A stretch of DNA of 64,000 nt, taken from NCBI RefSeq assembly GCF_001269655.1, contig NZ_LHVE01000020.1, positions 1 through 64,000 of the forward strand, written 5' to 3'. The position numbers were made by a program, and so were the translations under genes. Numbering within the stretch: position 1 is the first letter of the stretch; each line of letters starts with the position of its first letter. The stretch is from Pseudomonas thivervalensis. GTDB lineage: Bacteria; Pseudomonadota; Gammaproteobacteria; Pseudomonadales; Pseudomonadaceae. Shown here piece by piece: positions 8,719 to 15,724 of this stretch. A model generated the notes under the pieces. It searched no databases and was not told where the DNA came from. It was given only the letters and a program-made list of their open reading frames with translations.

Positions 8719-8780
8719 GCGCGCTTCATGCCGGTGACAGCCCAGTCATCTGGCGGCGGGCTGTTGCGATGGAGAACTGC

Positions 8781-9569
8781 ATGACCCGTTACGCTCTGAT
8801 CACTGGCGCTTCCAGCGGCATTGGCCTGGCCATGGCCGAAGCGCTGGCCCGGCGCGGCCGCAACCTGATACTGGTGGCTCGACAACGTGATCGGCTGGAA
8901 AGTATTGCAATCGAACTGACTCAGCGGTTTGGCGTGGAAGTATTGTTCCGGGCTTGCGACTTGGGCGAACCGCTGAGGCTTTCGGGCTTTTTGCTGGAAC
9001 TGGAGGAAGGTGAACGGCAGATCGACCTGCTGGTCAATTGTGCTGGCATTGGCACCAGCGGGCCGTTCCTGGGCCAGGACTGGATGACCGAGCAGGACCT
9101 GATCGAAGTCAACATCCTCGCCCTGACACGGCTTTGTCACGCCATCGGCAACAGCATGGCGCTGCTTGGCGGCGGCCAGATCCTCAACGTTGCCTCGATC
9201 GCCGCGTTCCAGCCCGGCCCCTGGATGAGCACCTACCACGCCAGTAAGGCCTATGTGCTGCACTTCTCCGAAGCCCTGCGGGTTGAGCTGAAGAAATGCG
9301 CGATCAAGGTCTCGGTGCTTTGTCCTGGTCCGACCCGAACCGGTTTTTTCTCCGCGGCGCAGATGGACGAACAGAAACTCATCGACCGCAAGTCGCTGAT
9401 GAGCCCGGAAGAAGTTGCCCTGTATGCCGTGCGTGCACTGGACAAGAACCGCGCCATCATCATTCCCGGACGCCGCAACCGCTGGCTGGCCACACTGCCG
9501 CGGTTGGGGTCGCGATGGCTGGTCCGGACCATCGCCGGCATGGTCAACAAGGCTTACTGCCCGCGCTGA
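8781..9569 (+). CDS. short-chain dehydrogenase/reductase
   Basis: Classical NAD(P)-dependent SDR, 262 residues. The cofactor motif TGASSGIG is at the N-terminus (residues 8-15), followed by the NCAGIG element and the catalytic Tyr-Lys pair in STYHASKAY. The C-terminus carries a basic, hydrophobic stretch (RRNRWLATLPRLGSRW) that may contact the membrane, as in lipid-active SDRs. Start ATG 8781 has GGAGA five bases upstream; the in-frame ATG at 8769 has none. Substrate unknown. Same-strand neighbour of the DUF805 and HIT genes. Confidence 0.85.
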   Translation: MTRYALITGASSGIGLAMAEALARRGRNLILVARQRDRLESIAIELTQRFGVEVLFRACDLGEPLRLSGFLLELEEGERQIDLLVNCAGIGTSGPFLGQDWMTEQDLIEVNILALTRLCHAIGNSMALLGGGQILNVASIAAFQPGPWMSTYHASKAYVLHFSEALRVELKKCAIKVSVLCPGPTRTGFFSAAQMDEQKLIDRKSLMSPEEVALYAVRALDKNRAIIIPGRRNRWLATLPRLGSRWLVRTIAGMVNKAYCPR

Positions 9570-9651
9570 CGTCCCAAGCCGAACAACCAAGGCGCCTCAA
9601 CCGAGGCCTTCAAGACACTCGACCTCAACGAACCCAACGGAGAAAACAGCT

Positions 9652-9990
9652 GTGGATACTCTGTTTACCAAGATCATCAACCGGGAAATCCCGGCGAAGA
9701 TCATTTACGAGGATGACCAGGTACTGGCCTTCCACGACATCGCCCCACAGGCGCCCGTGCATTTTCTGGTCATTCCGAAGAAACCGATTCGCACACTCAA
9801 TGACCTGACCGAAGAAGACAAAGGCCTGGCCGGGCACATTCTGTTCACTGCCCAGCGCCTGGCGCTGGAGTTGGGTTGTGACGAAGGTTTTCGCGTAGTG
9901 ATGAATTGCAATGAACTGGGCGGGCAGACGGTCTATCACATTCATATGCATGTGTTGGGTCAGCGCCAGATGAACTGGCCGCCGGGCTGA
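9652..9990 (+). CDS. HIT family purine nucleotide phosphoramidase-like protein
   Basis: 112-residue histidine-triad protein, HINT branch: DTLFTKIINREIPAKIIYED start and the triad H96-I-H98-M-H100 (YHIHMHVLG), with H100-type catalytic histidine. Such proteins hydrolyse adenosine phosphoramidates. The start is GTG at 9652 (CGGAGAAAACAGCT in front); there is no ATG near this position. Between the SDR gene and coq7 on the same strand. Confidence 0.93.
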   Translation: MDTLFTKIINREIPAKIIYEDDQVLAFHDIAPQAPVHFLVIPKKPIRTLNDLTEEDKGLAGHILFTAQRLALELGCDEGFRVVMNCNELGGQTVYHIHMHVLGQRQMNWPPG

Positions 9991-10065
9991 TACCCCTGAC
10001 CCAACGCAAATCTTCGGCGGCCGATTGGGTTAAACTGGCCGCTGTGATTTTTCCCGGAGGTAAGC

Positions 10066-10713
10066 ATGACTACCCAACGTCACTACTCGCCGATTGACCG
10101 CCTGTTGCTGCAAGCCGATACCGCGATGCGCACCCTGCTGCCCTTCAGTGGCCAGCCGTACCGTCCATCACCGGCCATCGTGCAACCGGACGCGCAACTG
10201 AGTGACGAGCAAACCCGCCACGTTGCCGGATTGATGCGTATCAACCACACCGGCGAAGTCTGTGCCCAGGCGCTGTATCAGGGCCAGGCGCTGACCGCGA
10301 AACTGCCCCAGGTGCGTGAGGCAATGGAGCACGCCGCCGAGGAAGAAGTCGATCACTTGGTTTGGTGCGAACAACGCATTCGCCAACTGGGCAGCCATAC
10401 CAGTGTCCTCAACCCACTGTTCTATGGGATGTCATTCGGGATCGGCGCCGTCGCCGGGCTGATCAGCGACAAAGTCAGCCTCGGCTTCGTTGCCGCGACC
10501 GAACATCAAGTTTGCAAGCACCTGAATGAACATCTGGAGCAACTGCCGGCCGAGGATGAAAAGTCCCGGGCAATCCTTGAGCAGATGCGCGTGGATGAAG
10601 AACACCATGCCGAAAGTGCGCTTGACGCCGGTGGCTTCCGTTTCCCGGCCCCGGTGAAGTTCGGCATGAGCCTGCTGGCCAAGGTCATGACCAAGAGCAC
10701 TTATCGGATTTGA
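10066..10713 (+). CDS. coq7: 3-demethoxyubiquinol 3-hydroxylase
   Basis: Di-iron hydroxylase of ubiquinone synthesis, peripheral to the inner membrane. The 215-residue protein carries the carboxylate/histidine ligands in repeated E...E-x-x-H patterns: MRINHTGEVCAQAL, AAEEEVDHL and VDEEHHAESA, plus the hydrophobic FGIGAVAGLI. GGAGG lies seven bases before the ATG at 10066. A bidirectional terminator follows. In P. aeruginosa speD lies next to this gene; here the OsmC gene comes directly. Confidence 0.95.
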   Translation: MTTQRHYSPIDRLLLQADTAMRTLLPFSGQPYRPSPAIVQPDAQLSDEQTRHVAGLMRINHTGEVCAQALYQGQALTAKLPQVREAMEHAAEEEVDHLVWCEQRIRQLGSHTSVLNPLFYGMSFGIGAVAGLISDKVSLGFVAATEHQVCKHLNEHLEQLPAEDEKSRAILEQMRVDEEHHAESALDAGGFRFPAPVKFGMSLLAKVMTKSTYRI

Positions 10714-10759
10714 TGGCGATTGGGGACTGGTTCTCCCCTCCTCATCGACCCGCCCATAA

Positions 10760-10790
10760 AAAAGGCGACTTCCAGCGGAAGTCGCCTTTT
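10760..10790. terminator. bidirectional intrinsic terminator, coq7/osmC-like
   Basis: Perfect 14-bp stem AAAAGGCGACTTCC / GGAAGTCGCCTTTT with a three-base AGC loop. A and T tracts on both sides suit the convergent coq7 (plus) and OsmC-family gene (minus). Confidence 0.92.
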
Positions 10791-10824
10791 CTTTACCCGG
10801 AATCTCAATACGGCAAGATTCGAC

Positions 10825-11247
10825 TCAACCCAACTCGATGATTTCATAATCGTGGGTGATTTCGACCCCGGCGGCGCCGAGCATGATCGACGCCGAGCAG
10901 TATTTCTCGGCGGACAGCTCAATAGCGCGTTTGACCTGGGCTTCCTTCAAGGCGCGCCCCTTCACCACGAAGTGCATGTGGATCTTGGTAAAGACCTTTG
11001 GGTCCTCGGTGGCACGCTCCGCTTCCAGGAACGCTTCACAGCTTTCAACGGCCTGGCGGGACTTCTTGAGAATGCTGACCACGTCGAAGTTGCTGCAACC
11101 GCCTACGCCCAGCAGGAGCATTTCCATCGGCCGAACACCCAGGTTCCGGCCACCAGCCTCTGGCGGGCCGTCCATGACGACCACATGACCACTGCCTGAT
11201 TCACCGAGGAACATGGCTTCGCCAGCCCATTGGATGCGTGCCTTCAT
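10825..11247 (-). CDS. OsmC/Ohr family peroxide-reductase-like protein
   Basis: 140-residue OsmC-fold protein. The two conserved cysteines of the family, C51 (GVGGCSNFDV) and C117 (EKYCSASIML), are present; in characterised members they reduce organic hydroperoxides. The N-terminus MKARIQWAGEAMFLGE is that of the YhfA branch, whose role is less clear. ATG at 11247; the frame stays open to 11289 but that part does not match. Divergent from vfr, the same pairing as in other pseudomonads. Confidence 0.88.
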   Translation of the reverse strand: MKARIQWAGEAMFLGESGSGHVVVMDGPPEAGGRNLGVRPMEMLLLGVGGCSNFDVVSILKKSRQAVESCEAFLEAERATEDPKVFTKIHMHFVVKGRALKEAQVKRAIELSAEKYCSASIMLGAAGVEITHDYEIIELG

Positions 11248-11378
11248 CGCCAAGACTCCACTGTTAAAAAAGGGTCGCCAGCTTAGCACAGCACTTCGCC
11301 ATGCCCGCTCTCTGTCTTAGGAAACCCGTCCTGTCAGCCTGTAGGTAAATTCTCGAATCTATTAAGGACGCCTCTGTT

Positions 11379-11413
11379 AAGCTGGCGCCAAATCGCTGGC
11401 GTATGGCCAGCTT
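11379..11413. repeat. inverted repeat in the vfr leader
   Basis: AAGCTGGC (11379-11386) and GCCAGCTT (11406-11413) are exact inverted arms, with a third GCTGGC copy between them (11395-11400). It lies 70 bases before vfr and could be a leader hairpin or an operator. No match to the Vfr consensus is obvious. Confidence 0.4.
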
Positions 11414-11482
11414 TTAGCGATAGCTATTCGCCTCCATAAAAAAACCAAACCACTACACCGCGCAGTCTTTCGGGATACAACC

Positions 11483-12127
11483 ATGGTTGCCATTACTCCC
11501 ACGTTCAAGATCAAAAATCTCGACAAACTCTTGATGCATTGTCAGCGTCGCCGCTATCCAGCCAAACACAACATCATTTGTGCAGGGGATCGTTCCGAGA
11601 CGCTGTTTTTCATCATCAAGGGCTCGGTCACTATCCTGATAGAAGATGATGACGGTCGGGAAATGATCATCGCCTACCTCAACTCCGGAGATTTCTTCGG
11701 CGAGCTGGGGTTGTTCGAACAGGCGGGCAAGGAACAGGAACGCAGCGCCTGGGTGCGGACCAAGATTGAATGTGAAGTTGCGGAAATCAGCTACACCAAA
11801 TTTCGAGAGCTGTCCCTGCAAGACCCGGACATTCTTTACGTCCTCAGCGGACAAATCGCACAACGCCTGCGCAATACCACTCGCAAGGTCGGCGATCTCG
11901 CGTTTTTCGACGTCACCGGACGTGTCGCACGTTGCCTGCTGGAACTGTGCAAACAGCCCGACGCCATGACCCACCCGGACGGCATGCAGATCAAAGTGAC
12001 CCGCCAAGAGATTGGCCGGATTGTCGGTTGCTCGCGTGAAATGGTCGGCCGCGTACTCAAGGACCTGGAAGAACGCAACCTGGTCAGCGTCAAAGGCAAG
12101 ACCATGGTGGTATTCGGAACGCGTTAA
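11483..12127 (+). CDS. vfr: cAMP-responsive transcription regulator Vfr (CRP family)
   Basis: Homologue of E. coli CRP; in P. aeruginosa it is the virulence factor regulator. The 214 residues comprise an N-terminal cyclic-nucleotide domain with the phosphate-binding cassette GDFFGELGLFE and RSAWVRTK (Arg-Ser of the cAMP pocket), then a C-terminal helix-turn-helix VTRQEIGRIVGCSREMVGRV. Its stop codon overlaps that of the convergent lipoate-ligase paralogue in the palindrome TTAA. Confidence 0.95.
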   Translation: MVAITPTFKIKNLDKLLMHCQRRRYPAKHNIICAGDRSETLFFIIKGSVTILIEDDDGREMIIAYLNSGDFFGELGLFEQAGKEQERSAWVRTKIECEVAEISYTKFRELSLQDPDILYVLSGQIAQRLRNTTRKVGDLAFFDVTGRVARCLLELCKQPDAMTHPDGMQIKVTRQEIGRIVGCSREMVGRVLKDLEERNLVSVKGKTMVVFGTR

Positions 12128-12825
12128 GCCCCCAGCAGTTGGGCCAGCAGTTCCCGGTACAGCGCCGCGAGTCGCTCCAGTGCGTGAGGCGCTGGGAATT
12201 TTTCATGCAAGGCGATGTGGCTCTCGGCACGCACTCGTTGTTCCAGGCCACACGCTTCATTGAAGCGATTGACCGCCGCGACCATGGATCCGCGCTCGTT
12301 CTCCAGCAACAGCGCGCCATGAACCAGGCCTACCGGACGTTGACCACCCTTGCTCTGGCGCCAGCGCTGAGCGGTGCCGACCATTTTCCGACCGTCGAGG
12401 TTGACGTTGAAGCGCCCGTCACAGAAAGCCCCTTCCACTTCTCCCAGCGAAGCCACCCCGCCCAATTCATCCAACAACTGGCAGATGGGGTCGCACAGCC
12501 GGCGGTATCCGGTTTCGATGCGGCCGTGATCGCCTTCGCTGCGCGGTGGCGCGTAGACCAGGGCGATATTGACGGTAGCGGCCGACTGCGGCACCGGCTC
12601 ACCGCCGGTTTCGCGCAGCAGCACTGGCCAGCCATGGGTAGCCGACACTTCACAGGCGTGTTCGAAGCCTGGCAGCCGACTCAAGCGGCGCGGCATGACC
12701 AGCGCACGATCATTGGGCTGCCAGAACAGCAGGCCGAACTCGGCGTCCCCCCCGCAGACGTTGGCCAACAGGTCCTGTTCGGCTTGCAGGCCAGCTTCGA
12801 CGGTCAGGGAAATCACAGGCGACAT
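12124..12825 (-). CDS. lipoate-protein ligase A-like protein
   Basis: 233-residue BPL/LplA/LipB-fold protein. It has RETGGEPVPQSAATVNIAL where LplA has R-x-[ST]-G-G-G-x-V-x-H, and GRKMVGTAQRW where the family has its substrate-lysine loop (K-x-x-G-x-A-Q). The fold and the binding lysine are therefore kept, but the third Gly and the His of the first motif are replaced by Glu and Gln. It may act on a particular lipoyl domain, or be a ligase-like protein with altered chemistry. Three bases separate it from trpC, so it is the last gene of the trpG-trpD-trpC transcript. Confidence 0.8.
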   Translation of the reverse strand: MSPVISLTVEAGLQAEQDLLANVCGGDAEFGLLFWQPNDRALVMPRRLSRLPGFEHACEVSATHGWPVLLRETGGEPVPQSAATVNIALVYAPPRSEGDHGRIETGYRRLCDPICQLLDELGGVASLGEVEGAFCDGRFNVNLDGRKMVGTAQRWRQSKGGQRPVGLVHGALLLENERGSMVAAVNRFNEACGLEQRVRAESHIALHEKFPAPHALERLAALYRELLAQLLGA

Positions 12826-12828
12826 GGG

Positions 12829-13665
12829 TCAGTCCAGCGTCGAGCCGCTCACCGGCAGGCCTCGTTCAGGAAAGAACAGTCGCTGCAATTCCGTACCCGG
12901 GTTCTCGGCCCGCATGAACGCCTCGCCCACCAGGAACGAGTACACATCACTGACCTCCATCAACTCGACGTCGGCGCGGTTGAGGATGCCGCTTTCGGTG
13001 ATGACCAGGCGATCACGCGGAATGCGTGGCAACAGGTCCAGGGTGGTTTCCAGGCTCACTTCAAAGGTGTGCAGGTTGCGGTTGTTAACGCCGACCAGTT
13101 TGGTATCGAGGGTTTTCAGGGCTCGCTCCAACTCGTCGCCATCGTGGACTTCCACCAGGACATCCAGCCCGACGCCTTTGGCAACGGCCGCCAGCTCGGC
13201 CATTTTCACGTCGTCCAGGGCGGACACGATCAACAGCACGCAATCGGCGCCCAGCGCTCGAGCCTCGACGATCTGGTATGGGTCGATCATGAAATCCTTG
13301 CGGATCACCGGCAACTTGCACGCCGCCCGCGCCTGCTTCAGGTATTCATCGGCCCCCTGGAAAAAGTCGACGTCGGTCAACACCGAGAGGCAGGTCGCGC
13401 CGCCTTTCTCGTAGCTGCGAGCAATGTCGGCCGGAACGAAGTGTTCACGAATCACGCCCTTGCTAGGGGAAGCCTTCTTGATTTCGGCAATTACCGCCGG
13501 CTGTTTTTTCTTGGCCTGATCGATCAGTGCCTGGGCAAAACCGCGTGGCGCATCCGCTGAACGCGCCAGGTTCTCCAGCTCGGCCAGACTGACGCGCGCG
13601 CGGCGCTCAGCCACTTCCTGGGCCTTGCGAGCCAGAATGTTTTCCAGAACCGTTGGCACGCTCAT
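12829..13665 (-). CDS. trpC: indole-3-glycerol-phosphate synthase
   Basis: Closes the indole ring from CdRP in tryptophan synthesis. The 278-residue monofunctional TIM-barrel protein has VIAEIKKASPSKG (catalytic lysine), LSVLTDVDFFQG, RKDFMIDPYQ and GVNNRNLHTFEV in the expected order. There is no fused TrpF domain, as usual in pseudomonads. The ATG overlaps the trpD stop by four bases (ATGA). Confidence 0.97.
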   Translation of the reverse strand: MSVPTVLENILARKAQEVAERRARVSLAELENLARSADAPRGFAQALIDQAKKKQPAVIAEIKKASPSKGVIREHFVPADIARSYEKGGATCLSVLTDVDFFQGADEYLKQARAACKLPVIRKDFMIDPYQIVEARALGADCVLLIVSALDDVKMAELAAVAKGVGLDVLVEVHDGDELERALKTLDTKLVGVNNRNLHTFEVSLETTLDLLPRIPRDRLVITESGILNRADVELMEVSDVYSFLVGEAFMRAENPGTELQRLFFPERGLPVSGSTLD

Positions 13666-14711
13666 CCTTCGTTCTCCACTTTGAATACGGCGGTAAATGC
13701 ACCCAACTCTTCGAGTTTTTCCCTGGCCAGGCCGGTGTGCAGTGCATCATGGGCCAGTTCCACGCCTTGCTTGAGGCTGCTGGCGTGGTCGGCGGCGTAC
13801 AACGCGGCACCGGCATTGAGCACGATCATCTCAGCGGCTTTCTGGCCATTCTCGGTCTTGCGACGCCCCAAGGCATCGCGGATCAACTCCAGCGACTGGG
13901 CCGGGCCATCGACCGCCAGGCCGTGCAAGCTCTGGCTTTTCATTCCGAGGTCTTCAGGTTCGACCCAATACTCGCTGATCTGATCATTTTTTAGTTCGGC
14001 CACGAATGTCGGCGCCGCCAGGCTGAATTCATCCAGGCCATCCTTCGAGTGGACCACCAGCACGTGCTTGCTGCCCAGGCGCTGCAGGACTTCGGCCAAC
14101 GGCCGGCACAACGCCTGGCTGAACACCCCCACCACCTGATGCTTCACGCCGGCCGGATTCGTAAGCGGGCCGAGCATGTTGAACAACGTACGCAGCCCCA
14201 GGTCACGGCGCGGCGCGGCGGCGTGCTTCATGGCACTGTGGTGGGTCTGGGCAAACATGAAACCAATGCCAACATTGTCGATGCAGCGCGCCACTTGAAT
14301 CGGCGTCAGGTTCAGGTAGATGCCGGCGGCCTCCAGCAGATCGGCACTGCCGCTCTTGCCGGAGACCGCGCGGTTGCCGTGCTTGGCAACGGTGCAACCG
14401 GCCGCCGCCACGACAAACGACGAGGCGGTGGATACGTTGAAGATATTGGCGCCGTCACCACCGGTGCCGACCACATCAACCACGCCGTCGAGGGTCTTGA
14501 GTTCGACCTTGTCCGCCAGCTCACGCATCGCCGACACGGCACCGACGATCTCATCGATGCTCTCGCTTTTCATGCGCATGGCCATCATGAACGCGCCGAT
14601 CTGCGCATCCGTGCATTGGCCGGTCATGATTTCGCGCATCACGTCGCGCATCTCGTCGGTGCTCAGGTCGAGATGGCCGACGATACGGCTCAGGGCTGTC
14701 TTGATATCCAT
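13662..14711 (-). CDS. trpD: anthranilate phosphoribosyltransferase
   Basis: Transfers phosphoribose from PRPP to anthranilate. The 349-residue protein contains the PRPP-binding GTGGD (82-86) and KHGNRAVSGKSGSAD (110-124). It lies nine bases after trpG and overlaps trpC by four, giving the compact trpG-trpD-trpC unit typical of Pseudomonas. Confidence 0.97.
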   Translation of the reverse strand: MDIKTALSRIVGHLDLSTDEMRDVMREIMTGQCTDAQIGAFMMAMRMKSESIDEIVGAVSAMRELADKVELKTLDGVVDVVGTGGDGANIFNVSTASSFVVAAAGCTVAKHGNRAVSGKSGSADLLEAAGIYLNLTPIQVARCIDNVGIGFMFAQTHHSAMKHAAAPRRDLGLRTLFNMLGPLTNPAGVKHQVVGVFSQALCRPLAEVLQRLGSKHVLVVHSKDGLDEFSLAAPTFVAELKNDQISEYWVEPEDLGMKSQSLHGLAVDGPAQSLELIRDALGRRKTENGQKAAEMIVLNAGAALYAADHASSLKQGVELAHDALHTGLAREKLEELGAFTAVFKVENEG

Positions 14712-14720
14712 GAAAAGTCC

Positions 14721-15314
14721 TTAGCGCGTGCCGCCGGTTTGTTTGAGGAAGTTGGCGAACAGCTCGTGGCCCTGTTCGGTGAGAATAGACTCGGGATGGA
14801 ATTGCACACCCTCGATGTTCAACGTCTTGTGGCGCAGCCCCATGATTTCATCGACGGAGCCGTCTTCCAGCTGGGTCCAGGCCGTCAACTCCAGGCAGTC
14901 AGGCAGCGTTTCGCGCTTGACGATCAAGGAGTGGTAGCGGGTGACAGTGAGCGGACGATTCAGTCCCGCGAACACGCCCTTGTCCTCGTGGAATACCGGG
15001 CTAGTCTTACCGTGCATGACTTGTCGGGCGCGCACGACATCGCCACCGAACGCCTGGCCGATCGACTGATGCCCCAGGCAGACGCCCAGGATTGGCAGCT
15101 TGCCAGCGAAGTACTTGATAGCGTCGATGGAAATGCCCGCTTCGGTCGGCGTGCACGGGCCAGGCGAAACCACGATGCGCTCAGGCTTGAGGGCTTCGAT
15201 TTCGGCGATGGTCAGTTCGTCGTTGCGCACGACCTTGACCTCGGAGCCCAGCTCGCCGAGGTATTGCACAACGTTGTAGGTAAAAGAGTCGTAGTTATCG
15301 ATCATCAGCAACAT
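14721..15314 (-). CDS. trpG: anthranilate synthase component II (glutamine amidotransferase)
   Basis: Supplies ammonia from glutamine to TrpE. The 197-residue class I amidotransferase has the nucleophile C79 in GVCLGHQSIGQAFGG and the catalytic histidine in GVQFHPESI. It starts the trpGDC operon; the preceding 400 bases hold a short Trp-rich leader ORF (15477-15563). TrpE is encoded 2.5 kb away, beyond estA, rather than next to it. Confidence 0.96.
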   Translation of the reverse strand: MLLMIDNYDSFTYNVVQYLGELGSEVKVVRNDELTIAEIEALKPERIVVSPGPCTPTEAGISIDAIKYFAGKLPILGVCLGHQSIGQAFGGDVVRARQVMHGKTSPVFHEDKGVFAGLNRPLTVTRYHSLIVKRETLPDCLELTAWTQLEDGSVDEIMGLRHKTLNIEGVQFHPESILTEQGHELFANFLKQTGGTR

Positions 15315-15476
15315 GGCGTAAGCAACCTATTGAATTCACTGACTTTAAACACAGCCTTCAGAGAGTGACCCGCACGCTGCTGCGCTTGGCGAGGCGATTG
15401 ATGCCCCGGCGAAGCGGTTCTACAGCGGGTAAAGAAGGCAAATCGGTACAGGTCCGGCGAGGCCGGCGGAGATTGT

Positions 15477-15563
15477 TCAGGCGCGCCAACGCCAACGGGC
15501 GTGTGCCTTGATCATTTGATCCAGAAGTTTGCTGACAATCGACACAGGGGAAGTCTCGTTCAT
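15477..15563 (-). CDS. trpL: putative trpGDC leader peptide
   Basis: A 28-codon ORF on the minus strand, ATG at 15563 with a GGGAC Shine-Dalgarno five bases upstream, and TGA at 15477. The product starts MNETSPVSIV and ends KAHARWRWRA, so two Trp codons (TGG CGT TGG) lie just before the stop. It lies 160 bases upstream of trpG. A GC-rich stem CCGGC-CTC-GCCGG follows the stop codon. Attenuation of both trpE and trpGDC has, from memory, been reported for P. putida; I infer that this ORF is the sensor of charged tRNA-Trp. No clear U-tract terminator is visible, so the exact mechanism is open. Confidence 0.7.
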   Translation of the reverse strand: MNETSPVSIVSKLLDQMIKAHARWRWRA

Positions 15564-15724
15564 ACGTCCCGGCACAGTAGCTTAGCTGGGCGGAGCACGC
15601 AATATGACCGATCCCGAAGGGCTTTGAAACAATCGCGACGTTCCGGATAGATGGCAAAACGCCGGAAGTTTTTGGTACTGTCGTTTCGTTTTCTAACAAC
15701 AATAAGATAAAAACGGACTTTCCC

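Noticed and set aside
15358..15476. Arg/Pro-rich frame following the trpG leader
   Set aside because: Open only because of base composition; no start, no ribosome site; treated as leader RNA.
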